From CAYNEO01 sp964396245 (GTDB lineage: Bacteria; Zixibacteria; MSB-5A5; GN15; FEB-12), in the NCBI GenBank assembly GCA_964396245.1, contig CAYNEO010000055.1:1-23504 (forward strand): DNA of 23,504 nucleotides, given 5' to 3'. The notes beneath the pieces are model-generated. The model did not search any database. It had not been told where the DNA came from and saw only the letters and a list, made by a program, of their open reading frames with translations. Numbering within the stretch: position 1 is the first letter of the stretch; each line of letters begins with the position of its first letter. The position numbers were made by a program, and so were the translations under genes. Positions 15,664 through 22,204 of the stretch are shown here, in pieces.

Positions 15664-16143
15664 ATGAAAAGGCCCAGTTTCATCCTTATGCTGGTCGCAG
15701 TACTGATAGCTGTTACCACGATAACCATCGCGCAGGAAAAGCCATGGTACGACATGAAGAACTGCGCGTTCTGCAAGACGTTGTTGAAAGACCCGCAACT
15801 TCTGCAGAACATGACATTTGAACACCATGACATCTCGAACGGCCTGCTCAGTCTCACCGTGGTCAAGCCTGAATTCCACGACTCGTATATGGCGGCAGAA
15901 CACGAGATGGAAAAACTGGCGGCCGAAGTGGCTTCAGGCAATACCAATATTTCCATGTGCGGCAGTTGCGAGTACTACGGGAAACTGGTGATGGCGGGTG
16001 CGAAATTCGAGCACATCTCCACTTGCGCCGGCGAGATTCTTCTGATTACATCGGACAAGCCCGAAGTCCTGGAAATGATCAGGTACTATGGAAAGCGGAG
16101 CCTGGACGAGATGGCCGCATGGGAGCCGCCGGTCGCGGAATAG
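15664..16143 (+). CDS. Small exported protein with two CxxC motifs
   Basis: ATG 15664 is preceded by GAGGAGG (15651-15657) at 6 nt, giving 159 residues. Residues 1-23 are a Sec signal peptide (MKRPSFILMLVAVLIAVTTI then TIAQ). The mature chain has NCAFC (C34, C37), H54-H55, MCGSC (C99, C102) and a lone C121. Two CxxC pairs plus histidines suggest a metal-binding site or paired disulfides in the periplasm. No thioredoxin fold signature (WCxxC with cis-Pro) or haem motif (CxxCH) is present. I do not recognise a named family. The divergent Fe-S protein gene is its only close neighbour, which hints at a shared redox or metal role without proving it. Confidence 0.8.
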   Translation: MKRPSFILMLVAVLIAVTTITIAQEKPWYDMKNCAFCKTLLKDPQLLQNMTFEHHDISNGLLSLTVVKPEFHDSYMAAEHEMEKLAAEVASGNTNISMCGSCEYYGKLVMAGAKFEHISTCAGEILLITSDKPEVLEMIRYYGKRSLDEMAAWEPPVAE

Positions 16144-16462
16144 CGTTGTAATCGACCCACTCCGGCAGATTGAATATTCGTAGCGGGGGTGATGATTTAT
16201 GAAGATTTCTGCAGTCTCGTCGAGTTTTTTCTAAAGTGCGTTGGGGCAGATCGCCGATCCATGAATTGTGGCCAAAAGTGCCATAAGATTACGCTCCAGC
16301 GGGAACAAACAGGAAAAGTTTTCCTTTACAGATACTACAGGTTGGTGTACCTTTATCAGGGTACTCACAATTAACATTTTCATCCTTGTACGCAGCTTGT
16401 TCCTACCGCGTGTCGCGGCCGGTAGATGATCACGTAAACTATTAAGAGAGGAGCGAGTACGT
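16144..16462 (+). promoter_or_regulatory. 319-bp leader/intergenic region upstream of the SdrD-type lipoprotein gene
   Basis: There is no supported gene; a 61-codon frame from GTG 16189 lacks a convincing ribosome site. The region holds a 15-bp palindrome AGGAAAA-g-TTTTCCT (16311-16325) and an inverted repeat GTACC (16347-16351)/GGTAC (16360-16364). A strong hairpin lies close to the start codon: CTACCG (16403-16408) with CGGTAG (16420-16425), enclosing CCGCG-tgt-CGCGG (16406-16418) as an alternative. No riboswitch class is recognised. A clear promoter was not found. Confidence 0.4.
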
Positions 16463-18688
16463 ATGCGGAAAGCACAGTTGCTATTAACCGTACTGGTCTT
16501 TGTGGGACTGCTGGTCGCCGGCTGTTCGAATGATCCGGGACCGACGCAATCCAAAGTTGCACAACAGGATCCGGTTGTAGCCAAGCAGGGAATTCCTTCG
16601 ACAGCCACTATCGATTCTGCGGCATTCTACTTCTACGTGACCGATGCCGCCGAACAATCCGTTACGGTCCATCAAGTTACCGCCGACTGGATGGAGTCCG
16701 ACGTCACCTGGAACAGTCTGGGAAGTAATTTCAACACTGATATCGCCGGCAGTTTCGACGTAAGCGCTACCGGCTGGGTGTCGGTCGACATCACCGATCT
16801 TGCCAAAGGCTGGTTCGATAGCAGCTATGCCAACTACGGCATTCTGCTGAATCCGTCGGACGCGGACACCAACATGGTTGAGTATGCCAGCCACGAAGCT
16901 TCGGAAAATCAGCCCTACCTGCAAATTTGCTACACAGTCGACGGTAGTTCAGAATGTGAAACGTTTATGGCGGCGATGGATGCATCAATCTCCGAAGAGC
17001 ATCCTGATTCGAGTTTCGGTACCGAGGATTACTTCGAAACGGGCCGGGACACGGCCGCCAGCTCGACCGTTCGCTCGGTCGTGCAGGCGCCATTCGAGGT
17101 GTATGTGCCTACCTCGACAATCGGCGATTTTGTCTGGAATGACCTTAACATGAACGGCATCCAGGACGAAGGCGAACCGGGATTGCCGGGAATAACGGTG
17201 AACCTGTATGATTGCGCCGATACCAGCATGATCGCGAGCACCACGACCGATGACACGGGTCATTATATGTTCGATTCGGTTGAGACCGGCGAATATCTGG
17301 TCGAGGTCGTTGCCCCTGAATACTGGGCGTTCAGCCCGATGGACCAGGGTTCCGATGACGCCCTCGACAGCGACGTCAATCCGGAGACCGGCCGTACCGA
17401 CTGCTTCATGCTCGATCCGGGCGTGACTGATCTCTCGGTCGACGCCGGGCTCTATTCCACTCTCGCATCGGTCGGTGATTTCGTCTGGAACGACCTTAAC
17501 ATGAACGGTATCCAGGACGAAGGCGAGCCGGGATTGGCGGACATTACTGTCAAGCTCTACGATTGCTCTGATACCACGATGGTGGCCACGACCACGACCG
17601 ACGCTATGGGTCATTACATGTTTGACTCGGTTGTTGCAGGCGACTATCTGATCGAGGTTGTGCCCCCGCAGTATTGGGTGTTCAGCCCGATGGATCAGGG
17701 AAGCGATGACGCGCTCGACAGCGACGTGAATCCGGAGACCGGTCGCACCGACTGCTTCACGCTCTCTGCCGGCATGGAAGATCTCACGGTCGATGCCGGT
17801 ATCTACGAACCGCCTGCCGAGGTCGGTGACTTCGTCTGGAACGACCTTAACATGAACGGCATACAGGACGAAGGCGAACCGGGCCTCGAAGGGATCACGG
17901 TTCATCTGTACACCTGCGACAGCACCCTGGTGGGCACTGACACGACCGACGCCATGGGCATGTATCATTTCGAGATGCTCAAGGCCGGCGATTACTATCT
18001 CGGTTTTGTCAACCCGTTCGGGTGGATCTTCACGTATCAGGACCAGGGAACCAACGACAGCCTTGACAGCGATGTCAATCGGTACTACAAGACCACCGAG
18101 TGCTTTACCCTCGTGCCCGGTCAGACCGACAATACCTGGGATGCAGGATTGTTCGAGTACAACGGCTGCACGCGCGGTAAAGGATACTGGAAGAATCACG
18201 CCGGATTCGGTCCGCAGCCTGACATGGTGACGCCGCTCCTGCTGCCGATCTATCTGGGTAATCACGACGGCGCCAAGAGTATCGAGGTCGCCGACGCCCA
18301 GACCGCCTATGACATTCTGACCCAGAAAGTGTACGGCGAGCCTTCCAACGGCATCACCAAGCTCTACGCGCATCTGCTGACGGCCAAGCTGAACATTGTC
18401 GGTTTCGCCAATCCTGAAGACGTCTACGACGCCATCCAGACGGCCGATGACTTCCTGTCCGACCATGACTGGCAGGATTGGGATATGCTCAGCAAGGACG
18501 ATCGTAAGATGGTCCTGCAATGGAAGGGCATGTTCGAGAGATACAATGAAGGCTATATCGGTCCCGGAACGTGTGGCGACGATGACCACGACGGTGGTTA
18601 TGACGACAACAACGGTTATGACGATGACAGCGGCGATGACGTTCCTGAGGACGGCTCCGGCACGAGCAAGCCGGTCCGGATGTATTAG
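16463..18688 (+). CDS. SdrD B-repeat surface lipoprotein with DNRLRE pieces and GYWKNH domain
   Basis: The 741-residue protein starts at ATG 16463 with GAGAGGAG upstream. Lipobox LVAGC puts the lipidated Cys at 21; Ser follows, consistent with outer-membrane sorting. Residues about 48-155 resemble the C-terminal part of a DNRLRE/CBM96-type domain (ATIDSAAFYFYV, WMESDVTWNSLG, GWVSVDITDLAKGW). Residues 172-215 resemble the beginning of such a domain (MDASISEEHPDSSFGTEDYF). Three SdrD B (prealbumin-like, Ca-binding) repeats start at 220, 337 and 454 with GDFVWNDLNMNGIQDEGEPG. A C-terminal module begins CTRGKGYWKNH (570-580) and the tail is Asp-rich (DDDHDGGYDDNNGYDDDSGDD). The protein is probably a Ca-rigidified stalk on the cell surface. 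It is monocistronic, ending at a strong terminator. Its ligand is unknown. Confidence 0.88.
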   Translation: MRKAQLLLTVLVFVGLLVAGCSNDPGPTQSKVAQQDPVVAKQGIPSTATIDSAAFYFYVTDAAEQSVTVHQVTADWMESDVTWNSLGSNFNTDIAGSFDVSATGWVSVDITDLAKGWFDSSYANYGILLNPSDADTNMVEYASHEASENQPYLQICYTVDGSSECETFMAAMDASISEEHPDSSFGTEDYFETGRDTAASSTVRSVVQAPFEVYVPTSTIGDFVWNDLNMNGIQDEGEPGLPGITVNLYDCADTSMIASTTTDDTGHYMFDSVETGEYLVEVVAPEYWAFSPMDQGSDDALDSDVNPETGRTDCFMLDPGVTDLSVDAGLYSTLASVGDFVWNDLNMNGIQDEGEPGLADITVKLYDCSDTTMVATTTTDAMGHYMFDSVVAGDYLIEVVPPQYWVFSPMDQGSDDALDSDVNPETGRTDCFTLSAGMEDLTVDAGIYEPPAEVGDFVWNDLNMNGIQDEGEPGLEGITVHLYTCDSTLVGTDTTDAMGMYHFEMLKAGDYYLGFVNPFGWIFTYQDQGTNDSLDSDVNRYYKTTECFTLVPGQTDNTWDAGLFEYNGCTRGKGYWKNHAGFGPQPDMVTPLLLPIYLGNHDGAKSIEVADAQTAYDILTQKVYGEPSNGITKLYAHLLTAKLNIVGFANPEDVYDAIQTADDFLSDHDWQDWDMLSKDDRKMVLQWKGMFERYNEGYIGPGTCGDDDHDGGYDDNNGYDDDSGDDVPEDGSGTSKPVRMY
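17120..18163 (+). repeat. Three tandem SdrD B repeats (period 351 bp) within the lipoprotein gene
   Basis: Units start at 17120, 17471 and 17822, each step exactly 351 bp (117 codons); the third unit is slightly shorter, to about 18163. The first 50-60 bp of each unit are nearly identical in DNA, with GACCTTAACATGAACGG unchanged in all three. Units 1 and 2 also share SPMDQGSDDALDSDVNPETG, whereas unit 3 has diverged there (TYQDQGTNDSLDSDVN). Confidence 0.9.
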
Positions 18689-18712
18689 AAATCTGAGCCG
18701 ATAATTTCTGAT

Positions 18713-18746
18713 AAACCCGCGGGCGCTCGATGCCCGCGGGTTTTTT
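18713..18746 (+). terminator. Rho-independent terminator of the SdrD-type lipoprotein gene
   Basis: A perfect 12-bp stem (18713-18724 with 18732-18743), GC-rich, with loop GCTCGAT, runs straight into a T-tract (TTTTTT, 18741-18746). It starts 24 bp after the stop codon at 18688. Confidence 0.93.
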
Positions 18747-18889
18747 GTTGCCCGCCGGGACGGAACCGGGCCGGGCCGGACCGTGTTATGTGGACTACAA
18801 ATATCTACGTTTCAGCACGGGGAAGAACTTTTCCGGACGGGAGGCATATCCGTGCCGAACATGAGTCCTGTCAATGAAAGGAACTGAAC

Positions 18890-19801
18890 ATGGCAGACAA
18901 AAGGATGATTCTCGTTACCGGCGCGACCGGGGCTCAGGGCGGCTCGGTCGCCAGGCACCTGCTCTCGCGCGGCACGTTCGGCGTGCGGTGCCTGACGCGC
19001 CACCCTCAATCGGAAAAGGCGCAAGCGCTCAAGAAGGCAGGATGTGAAATCGTTCAGGGTGATCTGGCCGATTCATCCACCTTACCGCCGGCTCTGGAAG
19101 GCTGTTACGGTGTGTTCGGAGTCACCAACTTCTGGGAGCACTACGATAAGGAGTACGAGCACGGCAAAAACCTGATCGACGCGGTTGCAGACAGCGATGT
19201 GCAGCATTTCGTCTTCAGCACGCTTCCGCCGGCCGGCAAGATCAGCGGCGGCAAGCTGCCGGCTCCCCATCTGGATTTGAAAGCGCAACTCGAGGAGTAC
19301 GCCCGCAGCAAGAAGCTTCCGGCGACCTTTGTAAGCGTGGCGTTTTACTATGAAAATTTCACGACCTTCTTCCCGCCCCAGCCCCGGGAGGACGGCAGTT
19401 TCGGTTTCGGCTTTCCGCAGGGCGACACGCCGCTGGCGGGGGTTTCAGTCGAGGATGTCGGCGGTGTGGTGGCCCCGATTTTTGAAAATCGGGATGAATT
19501 TCTCGGGAAAGTTGTCGGGGTCGTGGGCGATGACCTGACACCGGAGCAGTATGCAAAGACCATGACGGACAAACTGGGGGTGAAGGTGGTTTACAGCTAC
19601 ATCCCGCGCGACGTATTTGCATCATTCGATTTTCCCGGCGCTGATGATCTCGCCAACATGTTCGAGTTCAACCGGCTGTATATCCCCAACCGGGCCGCCG
19701 ATCTCGAGGAGAGCCGCCGGCTGTATCCGAAAATGAAGACCTTCTCCGAGTGGGTCGCTGATCACAGCGAGCAGGTAAAACGTTTGCTCGCGAAAAAGTA
19801 G
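18890..19801 (+). CDS. NmrA/HSCARG-like NAD(P)-binding atypical SDR protein
   Basis: The 303-residue protein opens MILVTGATGAQGGSVARHLL, an NAD(P) dinucleotide-binding GxxGxxG at residues 11-17. GDLADSSTLPPALEGCYGVFGVTNFWEHYDKE and NLIDAVADSDVQHFVFST follow, as in NmrA-like proteins. The NmrA family are atypical short-chain dehydrogenases without the catalytic YxxxK; some sense the NADP/NADPH ratio and others reduce quinones or isoflavones. No YxxxK is evident here, so a redox-sensing or uncharacterised reductase role is possible. It is cytosolic. ATG 18890 has AAAGGAA upstream. The gene sits alone between the terminator at 18746 and the convergent dehalogenase-like gene 26 bp downstream. Confidence 0.88.
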   Translation: MADKRMILVTGATGAQGGSVARHLLSRGTFGVRCLTRHPQSEKAQALKKAGCEIVQGDLADSSTLPPALEGCYGVFGVTNFWEHYDKEYEHGKNLIDAVADSDVQHFVFSTLPPAGKISGGKLPAPHLDLKAQLEEYARSKKLPATFVSVAFYYENFTTFFPPQPREDGSFGFGFPQGDTPLAGVSVEDVGGVVAPIFENRDEFLGKVVGVVGDDLTPEQYAKTMTDKLGVKVVYSYIPRDVFASFDFPGADDLANMFEFNRLYIPNRAADLEESRRLYPKMKTFSEWVADHSEQVKRLLAKK

Positions 19802-19809
19802 AAGTACTA

Positions 19810-19822
19810 CCTGCAATGCAGG
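19810..19822. terminator. Short hairpin between convergent genes
   Basis: CCTGC-aat-GCAGG occupies most of the 26-bp gap between the NmrA-like and dehalogenase-like stop codons. It is short and lacks a T-tract in either direction, so any bidirectional terminator role is weakly supported. Confidence 0.25.
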
Positions 19823-19827
19823 GACGG

Positions 19828-21150
19828 CTAGGTCGGATAGCGGCCGTAGAAGAGGTCATCGGCCCGAACCGAGAGCCATCGGGCAAACGGCGAACGCCTG
19901 ATTCCGCGACGTACCAGATTATGCACCGGCGTCGGCGGATGACTGTAGGGACACACCCTCATGCACAGGCCGCAATCGGTGCCGAACACCCGCCACGTGT
20001 AGAGACATTTCTCGACATCGAGCTGCCATTTTTCGATTCCACGAACTTCGGTTTTCTCACCGGAGGGTATCGCGTTCGATGGGCAGTTGACGGCGCACTT
20101 GTTGCACGAGCGGCAGAAATTCTGGACGCCAAACGGCTTCGGATGGTCGATCACCAGCGGCAGGTTTGTCGTCACGCCACCGAGCCGTACTCTCGCGCCG
20201 TACTTTCCGGAAATAAGATAACCGAGCCGACCGACTTCCCCGAGACCGGCATCCTGTGCCACCGGCGGCAGCATGATCTGGTAATTGCTGTCGGAAATAT
20301 GGGCCCGCGCCGAATAGCCCAGCTTACGAATATGGCGGGCGAGCGCGACTGATATTTGCGCCGCCCGGAGATATTGCCTCGCTGATTCCTCGGTGATCGG
20401 CAAATCGGGCGCCTCCTCGACACGAGCGTAATCCATCTTGAGCGTGTACACGACGGCAAAGGCGTGGCTGTTGTTGATCTTCGCTCCCCACGGCTCCGGT
20501 CCGCGCCCTACATGGGAGTAAACGAACATCGGGTCTAACCGGGCGATACCGACCTCGTCGGCGCCAAGGTCGCGGACCAGTTGCTTGACCCGTGCTGTCA
20601 TGACTTCCGGCAGAACGACCACCTTCTCTTTCGATAGCTCGCCGTCGACATCCGCTGTCATCTGCCTGATCGTATCAAAAACCGCCTGGATGTCCGTTGC
20701 AACGACCGGATCGTAAAAGCGTCCGCCGGGAGAAAGTATGGGCGGAAGGCCGCGCAGACGGTCATCGACGGCTTTTTTGTCCGGGTGAGAGGCATAGTAT
20801 GTCTCATATATCTCGGTCCCCGGCTCGTATTCCTCCCGGGCGAACATGGTGTCGCGCTCATCGACCTGTTCCGTGATGGGCCCTGTTCTGAGTGGCCCCG
20901 GTGAACTGAACGGGAGGAAGAACAGGAGGACAGAGAGCACGAAACCGGCAGTGATTGTCCAGGATAACCAATCCGGCGGCATCCAATATGCACCGAAGAT
21001 CACAACAAGCACGACTCCGATCACGGCCGGTATCGCACCAATCCAAGCCGCCCGATGTTTGCGTTCGTGAAACGAGCTGATAACGAACGCACCGGAGAGA
21101 AGTGTCGACACGCCCAGTGCCACCAGTAATGCCAGTTGAGATAGTCTCAT
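19828..21150 (-). CDS. Reductive-dehalogenase-like (RdhA/QueG-related) Fe-S protein with fused N-terminal membrane anchor
   Basis: The 440 residues begin with three hydrophobic segments (about 5-25, 34-54, 61-80). A soluble domain then resembles the corrinoid-binding fold of RdhA and QueG: VKQLVRDLGADEVGIARLDP, NNSHAFAVVYTLKMDY, AGLGEVGRLGYLISGKYGARVRL and TTNLPLVIDHPKPFGV. Two 4Fe-4S motifs follow: C346-x2-C349-x2-C352-x3-C356-P and C382-x10-C393-x2-C396-x3-C400-P, the RdhA order. Family enzymes use a cobamide to remove halogens or to reduce epoxyqueuosine. No twin-arginine signal and no separate RdhB anchor gene are present; the anchor appears fused. If the segments insert N-out or N-in decides whether the domain faces periplasm or cytoplasm. 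ATG 21150 has no strong ribosome site. Substrate cannot be inferred. Confidence 0.87.
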   Translation of the reverse strand: MRLSQLALLVALGVSTLLSGAFVISSFHERKHRAAWIGAIPAVIGVVLVVIFGAYWMPPDWLSWTITAGFVLSVLLFFLPFSSPGPLRTGPITEQVDERDTMFAREEYEPGTEIYETYYASHPDKKAVDDRLRGLPPILSPGGRFYDPVVATDIQAVFDTIRQMTADVDGELSKEKVVVLPEVMTARVKQLVRDLGADEVGIARLDPMFVYSHVGRGPEPWGAKINNSHAFAVVYTLKMDYARVEEAPDLPITEESARQYLRAAQISVALARHIRKLGYSARAHISDSNYQIMLPPVAQDAGLGEVGRLGYLISGKYGARVRLGGVTTNLPLVIDHPKPFGVQNFCRSCNKCAVNCPSNAIPSGEKTEVRGIEKWQLDVEKCLYTWRVFGTDCGLCMRVCPYSHPPTPVHNLVRRGIRRSPFARWLSVRADDLFYGRYPT

Positions 21151-21179
21151 CGAGTTATCACCGTCGATATCCTGCTGTC

Positions 21180-21216
21180 ATAATAATGATCCGGCCGTCT
21201 GCGTGCAAGTCTGCAC
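21180..21216 (-). promoter_or_regulatory. Putative promoter and operator of the reductive-dehalogenase-like gene
   Basis: On the minus strand TTGCAC (21208-21203) lies 17 nt from TATTAT (21185-21180), the latter five of six to consensus. The -35 overlaps a perfect dyad GTGCA-agtc-TGCAC (21203-21216), a plausible repressor or activator site. It does not match the CprK/FNR-type TTAAT-ATTAA dehalobox. Confidence 0.45.
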
Positions 21217-21246
21217 ATGTTCCGGATTCCCTCTGGCTTCTTGCTG

Positions 21247-21281
21247 AATTCGCTTGACTTGTGCCTCGTTCCCGGCGAATT
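21247..21281 (+). promoter_or_regulatory. Dyad and -35-like element upstream of the NTF2-like lipoprotein gene
   Basis: AATTCGC (21247-21253) and GCGAATT (21275-21281) are perfect 7-bp inverted arms flanking TTGACT (21254-21259). A matching -10 is poor (GAATTT at 21277). The symmetry around a -35-like hexamer suggests an operator; the promoter itself is uncertain. Confidence 0.3.
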
Positions 21282-21348
21282 TGCAGTAGTATCAACTTTC
21301 CCCGGGACAGACTCATCCTGCTATCAACCCTCTCAGGAGGACACATAT

Positions 21349-21828
21349 ATGCTGAAACATGTCGTTATCCTCTCGATGCTGGTTGCCCTGGTCGTGATCG
21401 GTTGTCAACAGGAAGAACCGCCCAGCACGGAACGAATTCTCGATGAAGACGCCATCAACCAGGTGCTCGATAACTATGTCACCGCGGTGGAAACCGGTGA
21501 CACGACACTCTATTTCAGTCTTGTCGCCCATGACACTGACATGGTCAACTTCGGAGTGTTTGGCGGACCGATATACGGCTGGCAGGGACTGAAGGATGCC
21601 ATCACCAACCAGTTTGCGTCGCTATCCGATGTCAAGATCACCGTCACCAATGTGAATATCCATGATTCCGGCTGCATAGACTGGGCGTGGGCAACATCGC
21701 TGTGGCAGTTTCAGGCAACGATGGGCGACAGGTCATTTGATCTTCCGGTTCGCTGTACGTGGATTCTCCAGAACCGGGACGGAACATGGGTGATTGTGCA
21801 TTTCCATAAGTCAGCCTCCCAGGGATAA
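21349..21828 (+). CDS. Lipoprotein with NTF2/SnoaL-like domain
   Basis: The 159 residues start at ATG 21349, with AGGAGG (21335-21340) 8 nt upstream; a longer upstream frame lacks a site and would bury the signal sequence. Lipobox VVIGC places the lipid-modified Cys at 19, then QQEEPP. The rest fits a cystatin-like alpha+beta fold of the NTF2/SnoaL type: INQVLDNYVTAVETGDTTLYFSLVAHDTDMVNFG, the YGWQGLKDAI helix, and paired strands CIDWAWATSLWQFQ and RCTWILQNRDGTWVIVHFHKS. Such periplasmic SnoaL_3-like proteins are mostly uncharacterised ketosteroid-isomerase relatives with roles from ligand binding to lyase chemistry. The gene diverges from the dehalogenase-like gene with a 198-bp gap. Two internal Cys (SGC, RCT) could form a disulfide. 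Confidence 0.85.
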   Translation: MLKHVVILSMLVALVVIGCQQEEPPSTERILDEDAINQVLDNYVTAVETGDTTLYFSLVAHDTDMVNFGVFGGPIYGWQGLKDAITNQFASLSDVKITVTNVNIHDSGCIDWAWATSLWQFQATMGDRSFDLPVRCTWILQNRDGTWVIVHFHKSASQG

Positions 21829-21855
21829 AGGGTTTACAGTAGACGCGAAGTATAC

Positions 21856-21896
21856 CGGGAGAATTGAATTCCGGGAGGCTGGAATTCGTTCTCCCG
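21856..21896. repeat. Long interrupted hairpin downstream of the NTF2-like lipoprotein gene
   Basis: CGGGAGAA (21856-21863) pairs with TTCTCCCG (21889-21896), and inside it GAATTCC (21866-21872) pairs with GGAATTC (21881-21887), with a TT/G internal loop and an 8-nt apex. That is 15 paired positions 28 bp after the stop codon. No T-tract follows, so it may be a 3'-end processing or stability element or a dispersed palindrome. Confidence 0.5.
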
Positions 21897-22159
21897 ATGT
21901 CCCGAAGCGTGTTCAACTGTTGGGCTGCTTGTGGGATTTTTGAACTCCAGGGCGCTCTTTGTGGCCTCTGCCGCGCTCTGCCGTTTTGTCACCGGCCACC
22001 TTATCCCCATAGACGCTTGCACTTACAGCAGTGAGTGCATCTTCTGCTCATCTGTCCAATCTCGGCATACTGCTTGATTAATTATAAGAGGTCAATAGCC
22101 TCCGGCGTCGACCATCTTTCCTCTGGCGCCGGGGTTTTCACCTACTACCTGCGAGCCGG

Positions 22160-22176
22160 TTGACTGTGACAGTCAA
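22160..22176 (+). promoter_or_regulatory. Palindrome just upstream of the beta-helix protein gene
   Basis: TTGACTG-tga-CAGTCAA is a perfect dyad with 7-bp arms, 28 bp before ATG 22205 and 18 bp before the AAGGAGG ribosome site. It could be an operator or a 5'-leader hairpin. Confidence 0.4.
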
Positions 22177-22204
22177 TCTCGTGGCCCGCGGGGAAGGAGG
22201 CAGT

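Larger units (their letters stand above)
21829..22204 (+). other. 376-bp intergenic region before the beta-helix protein gene
   Basis: No supported gene. It holds a long interrupted hairpin (21856-21896) just after the lipoprotein stop and a small dyad TGCACT/AGTGCA (22018-22023 and 22034-22039). An AT-rich TTGATTAATTATAAG stretch ends at 22088 without a good -35. A stem CCGGCG/CGCCGG (22102-22107 and 22127-22132) is followed by GGTTTT and resembles an attenuator or terminator. The palindrome at 22160-22176 is listed separately. Confidence 0.45.

Noticed and set aside
16189..16374. 61-codon open frame in the leader of the lipoprotein gene
   Set aside because: GTG start with only a vague G-rich stretch upstream, no signal or motif, and it overlaps the palindrome at 16311.
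16985..18589. 534-codon open frame on the minus strand
   Set aside because: It is antisense to the SdrD B lipoprotein, which has a lipobox, recognisable domains, ribosome site and terminator. The antisense frame is open because of repeated GC-rich codons.
22102..22136. Stem followed by GGTTTT as a strong terminator
   Set aside because: The loop is 19 nt, the stem only 6 bp and the T-run only 4, so it is kept as an attenuator-like element within the intergenic entry, not called a terminator.
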